A DNA stretch of 64,000 nucleotides from Saonia flava (GTDB lineage: Bacteria > Bacteroidota > Bacteroidia > Flavobacteriales > Flavobacteriaceae). The notes beneath the pieces were generated by a model, which was not told where the DNA came from, searched no databases, and saw nothing but the letters and a program-made list of their open reading frames with translations. Position 1 is the stretch's first letter; every line of letters starts with the position of its first letter. The DNA is taken from assembly GCF_011927795.1 (NCBI RefSeq), contig NZ_JAATJJ010000001.1, forward strand, positions 2,233,062 to 2,297,061, written 5' to 3'. A program made the translations under genes and the position numbers. This document shows positions 63,085 through 64,000 of the stretch, one piece after another.

Positions 63085-63504
63085 TTAGTTTACTGGGATG
63101 TCTACCTCTATAAATTGAGGATTTCCATTTTCATCTTCCCCACTCCAAAATTTAAAATGATATGTATCTGAATATAACACTTGAAAATCAAAAGAAGTTT
63201 GCACTTCTTGGTTTACTTCGACACAAGTTGTTTGATCTGTAAAAACAGACCCAACAACCACAACCTCCCTTGTGGTCTGGTCAACTTTGATTACGTCAAA
63301 ACCTTGAAAAAATGTACACTCATCAGACCTAAGATACGTAACATTAATTTGATAGGTGTCATTAACATCAAAGGATTCCGGAACCTCAACTTCAACAATC
63401 TGTAAATAGGCAAATTCAAAATTTGCGTCATCATTGTCCAAGCTGCAAGACCCTAAGGTTATGGCGGCAAATAAGGCAACCATATAGAAAAACAACCTCT
63501 TCAT
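63085..63504 (-). CDS. Hypothetical lipoprotein heading the second ECF operon
   Basis: A 139-residue protein with a lipoprotein signal (MVALFAAITLGSC, cysteine at about 20) followed by SLDNDDANFEF, then predicted strands of an Ig-like fold (FDVNDTYQINVTYLRSDECTFFQGFDVI, VNQEVQTSFDFQVLY). Two or three cysteines in the mature part could form a disulfide. I do not recognise a family. It is the first gene of the operon and abuts the sigma start codon. An extracellular or periplasmic ligand-binding role is only a guess. Confidence 0.78.
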   Translation of the reverse strand: MKRLFFYMVALFAAITLGSCSLDNDDANFEFAYLQIVEVEVPESFDVNDTYQINVTYLRSDECTFFQGFDVIKVDQTTREVVVVGSVFTDQTTCVEVNQEVQTSFDFQVLYSDTYHFKFWSGEDENGNPQFIEVDIPVN

Positions 63505-63521
63505 AACTCTTGATTTTCTTA

Positions 63522-63551
63522 CTAAAGATGAAAATTAAAAATAAAGGTTGC
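63522..63551 (-). promoter_or_regulatory. Candidate ECF-dependent promoter of the second sigma operon
   Basis: On the minus strand: GCAACCTTT (63551-63543), a 12-bp spacer, then CATCTTTAG (63530-63522), ending 17 nt before the lipoprotein ATG. The GCAACCTTT plus CATC/CGTC pair resembles promoters I recall upstream of autoregulated ECF operons in Bacteroidota. No TAnnTTTG is present. Confidence 0.4.
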
Positions 63552-63563
63552 GTGAGGAAACAA

Positions 63564-63588
63564 AAAATCCCGCAAATAGCGGGATTTT
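63564..63588 (-). terminator. Rho-independent terminator of recA
   Basis: Perfect 10-bp arms AAAATCCCGC/GCGGGATTTT (63564-63573, 63579-63588) with a 5-nt loop, just after the recA stop on the minus strand and followed by a T run there. Confidence 0.88.
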
Positions 63589-63591
63589 AAC

Positions 63592-64000
63592 TTATTCTTT
63601 TATGGCATTCAGTGCTTCTTTTATCTTTCCTTCGAGTTCTTCCAAGAGTTCTGGATTATCCAAGAGAAGGTTTTTTACGGCATCCCTACCTTGACCAAGC
63701 TTGGTGTCCCCATAACTGAACCAAGAACCACTTTTCTTGATTATCTCATACTCTACACCAAGATCCAAAATCTCTCCTACTTTGGAAATTCCTTCTCCGT
63801 ACATAATATCAAACTCTGCAGTCCTAAAAGGGGGTGCCACTTTGTTTTTCACCACTTTAACACGGGTTTTATTTCCTTGAACAGCACCATCGGTATCTTT
63901 TATCTGTGTAGATCTTCTAATGTCCAATCTTACGGAGGCATAGAACTTAAGGGCGTTACCACCTGTTGTGGTTTCGGGGTTTCCAAACATCACTCCAATT
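63592..64000 (-). CDS. recA: Recombinase RecA, 5' part cut off by the window
   Basis: The C-terminal ~136 residues of RecA. The visible part opens with [19 protein letters not shown], the DNA-binding loop L2 region, then [41 protein letters not shown] and the C-terminal acidic domain ([19 protein letters not shown]). The Walker motifs lie outside the window. RecA drives homologous recombination, the process that best explains the purD scar in this same window. Confidence 0.97.
   Translation of the reverse strand, partial: IGVMFGNPETTTGGNALKFYASVRLDIRRSTQIKDTDGAVQGNKTRVKVVKNKVAPPFRTAEFDIMYGEGISKVGEILDLGVEYEIIKKSGSWFSYGDTKLGQGRDAVKNLLLDNPELLEELEGKIKEALNAIKE

Noticed and set aside
1-64000. tRNA, rRNA, riboswitch or CRISPR sequences
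   Set aside because: I looked in the intergenic gaps for cloverleaf-like hairpins, conserved RNA motifs and regular repeats and found none I could support.

Overview
The window is AT-rich DNA (roughly two thirds A+T by eye) from a member of the Bacteroidota, almost certainly a marine-type Flavobacteriaceae. The evidence is the gene content (PorW/SprE and PorE-like type IX secretion/gliding proteins, DUF5687, DUF4292, DUF4837 and DUF6341/DUF6427-type proteins, HU-CCDC81/SPOR protein, ATP synthase genes split so that beta and epsilon are absent from the main operon), Bacteroidota-style -7 promoter elements (TAnnTTTG) in front of many operons, and few obvious Shine-Dalgarno sites. Both ends cut genes: a DUF4837 lipoprotein-type gene at the left and recA at the right. 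I see no tRNA, rRNA, CRISPR array, phage gene or intact insertion sequence.

Layout. 1-7846 holds envelope genes: a PorE-like OmpA/beta-propeller protein, TatA, an M23 peptidase, a GH3-type acyl-adenylating enzyme and a protein with a nucleoside-phosphorylase-like C terminus. 7847-28516 is a large exopolysaccharide/O-antigen region. It starts with a Wzz-like protein and a decayed reductase remnant, followed by a PAPS-making and PAP-recycling operon (cysQ, a doubled DUF2061 protein, cysC, cysD, cysN). Then come a Wzy/WaaL-like protein, the initiating sugar-phosphate transferase, UDP-glucuronate decarboxylase and, embedded in the middle, purD. After purD comes a second glycan module: flippase, polymerase, sulfotransferase, pyruvyltransferase, GT4 glycosyltransferase, deacetylase, WecG-type glycosyltransferase, a GDP-mannose-3,5-epimerase homologue and a cupin. 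The PAPS operon and the sulfotransferase together imply a sulfated surface polysaccharide, probably carrying pyruvyl groups and L-galactose- and xylose-type sugars.

The most telling structural feature is at 28659-28868: a diverged, stop-interrupted copy of the last ~70 codons of purD. It sits exactly where purD would have met its convergent neighbour (the DUF6341-type gene). The second glycan module (19481-28658) is therefore bracketed by an intact purD and a purD 3' scar. The two copies differ mostly at synonymous positions, which points to import of a diverged purD together with the glycan genes, not to a recent local duplication.

28863-42740 returns to core genes: DUF6341, DUF6427, DUF4254, a GT9 enzyme, an arsenosugar-type radical SAM pair, a DUF885 peptidase-like lipoprotein, a PaaE-like reductase, a DUF5687/ABC pair, SprE/PorW and bactofilin. 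42121-47832 is the ATP synthase operon (AtpZ-like, DUF6168-like, a, c, b, delta, alpha, gamma). 47975-64000 carries a hydrolase with an ECF sigma factor, a second flippase, dut, a sugar nucleotidyltransferase, a TPR/DUF4292/EnvC operon, a thioesterase, an HU-CCDC81/SPOR protein, dprA, trpS and plsC. It ends with a second ECF sigma operon, whose last gene encodes a protein predicted to reach from the cytoplasm to an outer-membrane barrel, and with recA.
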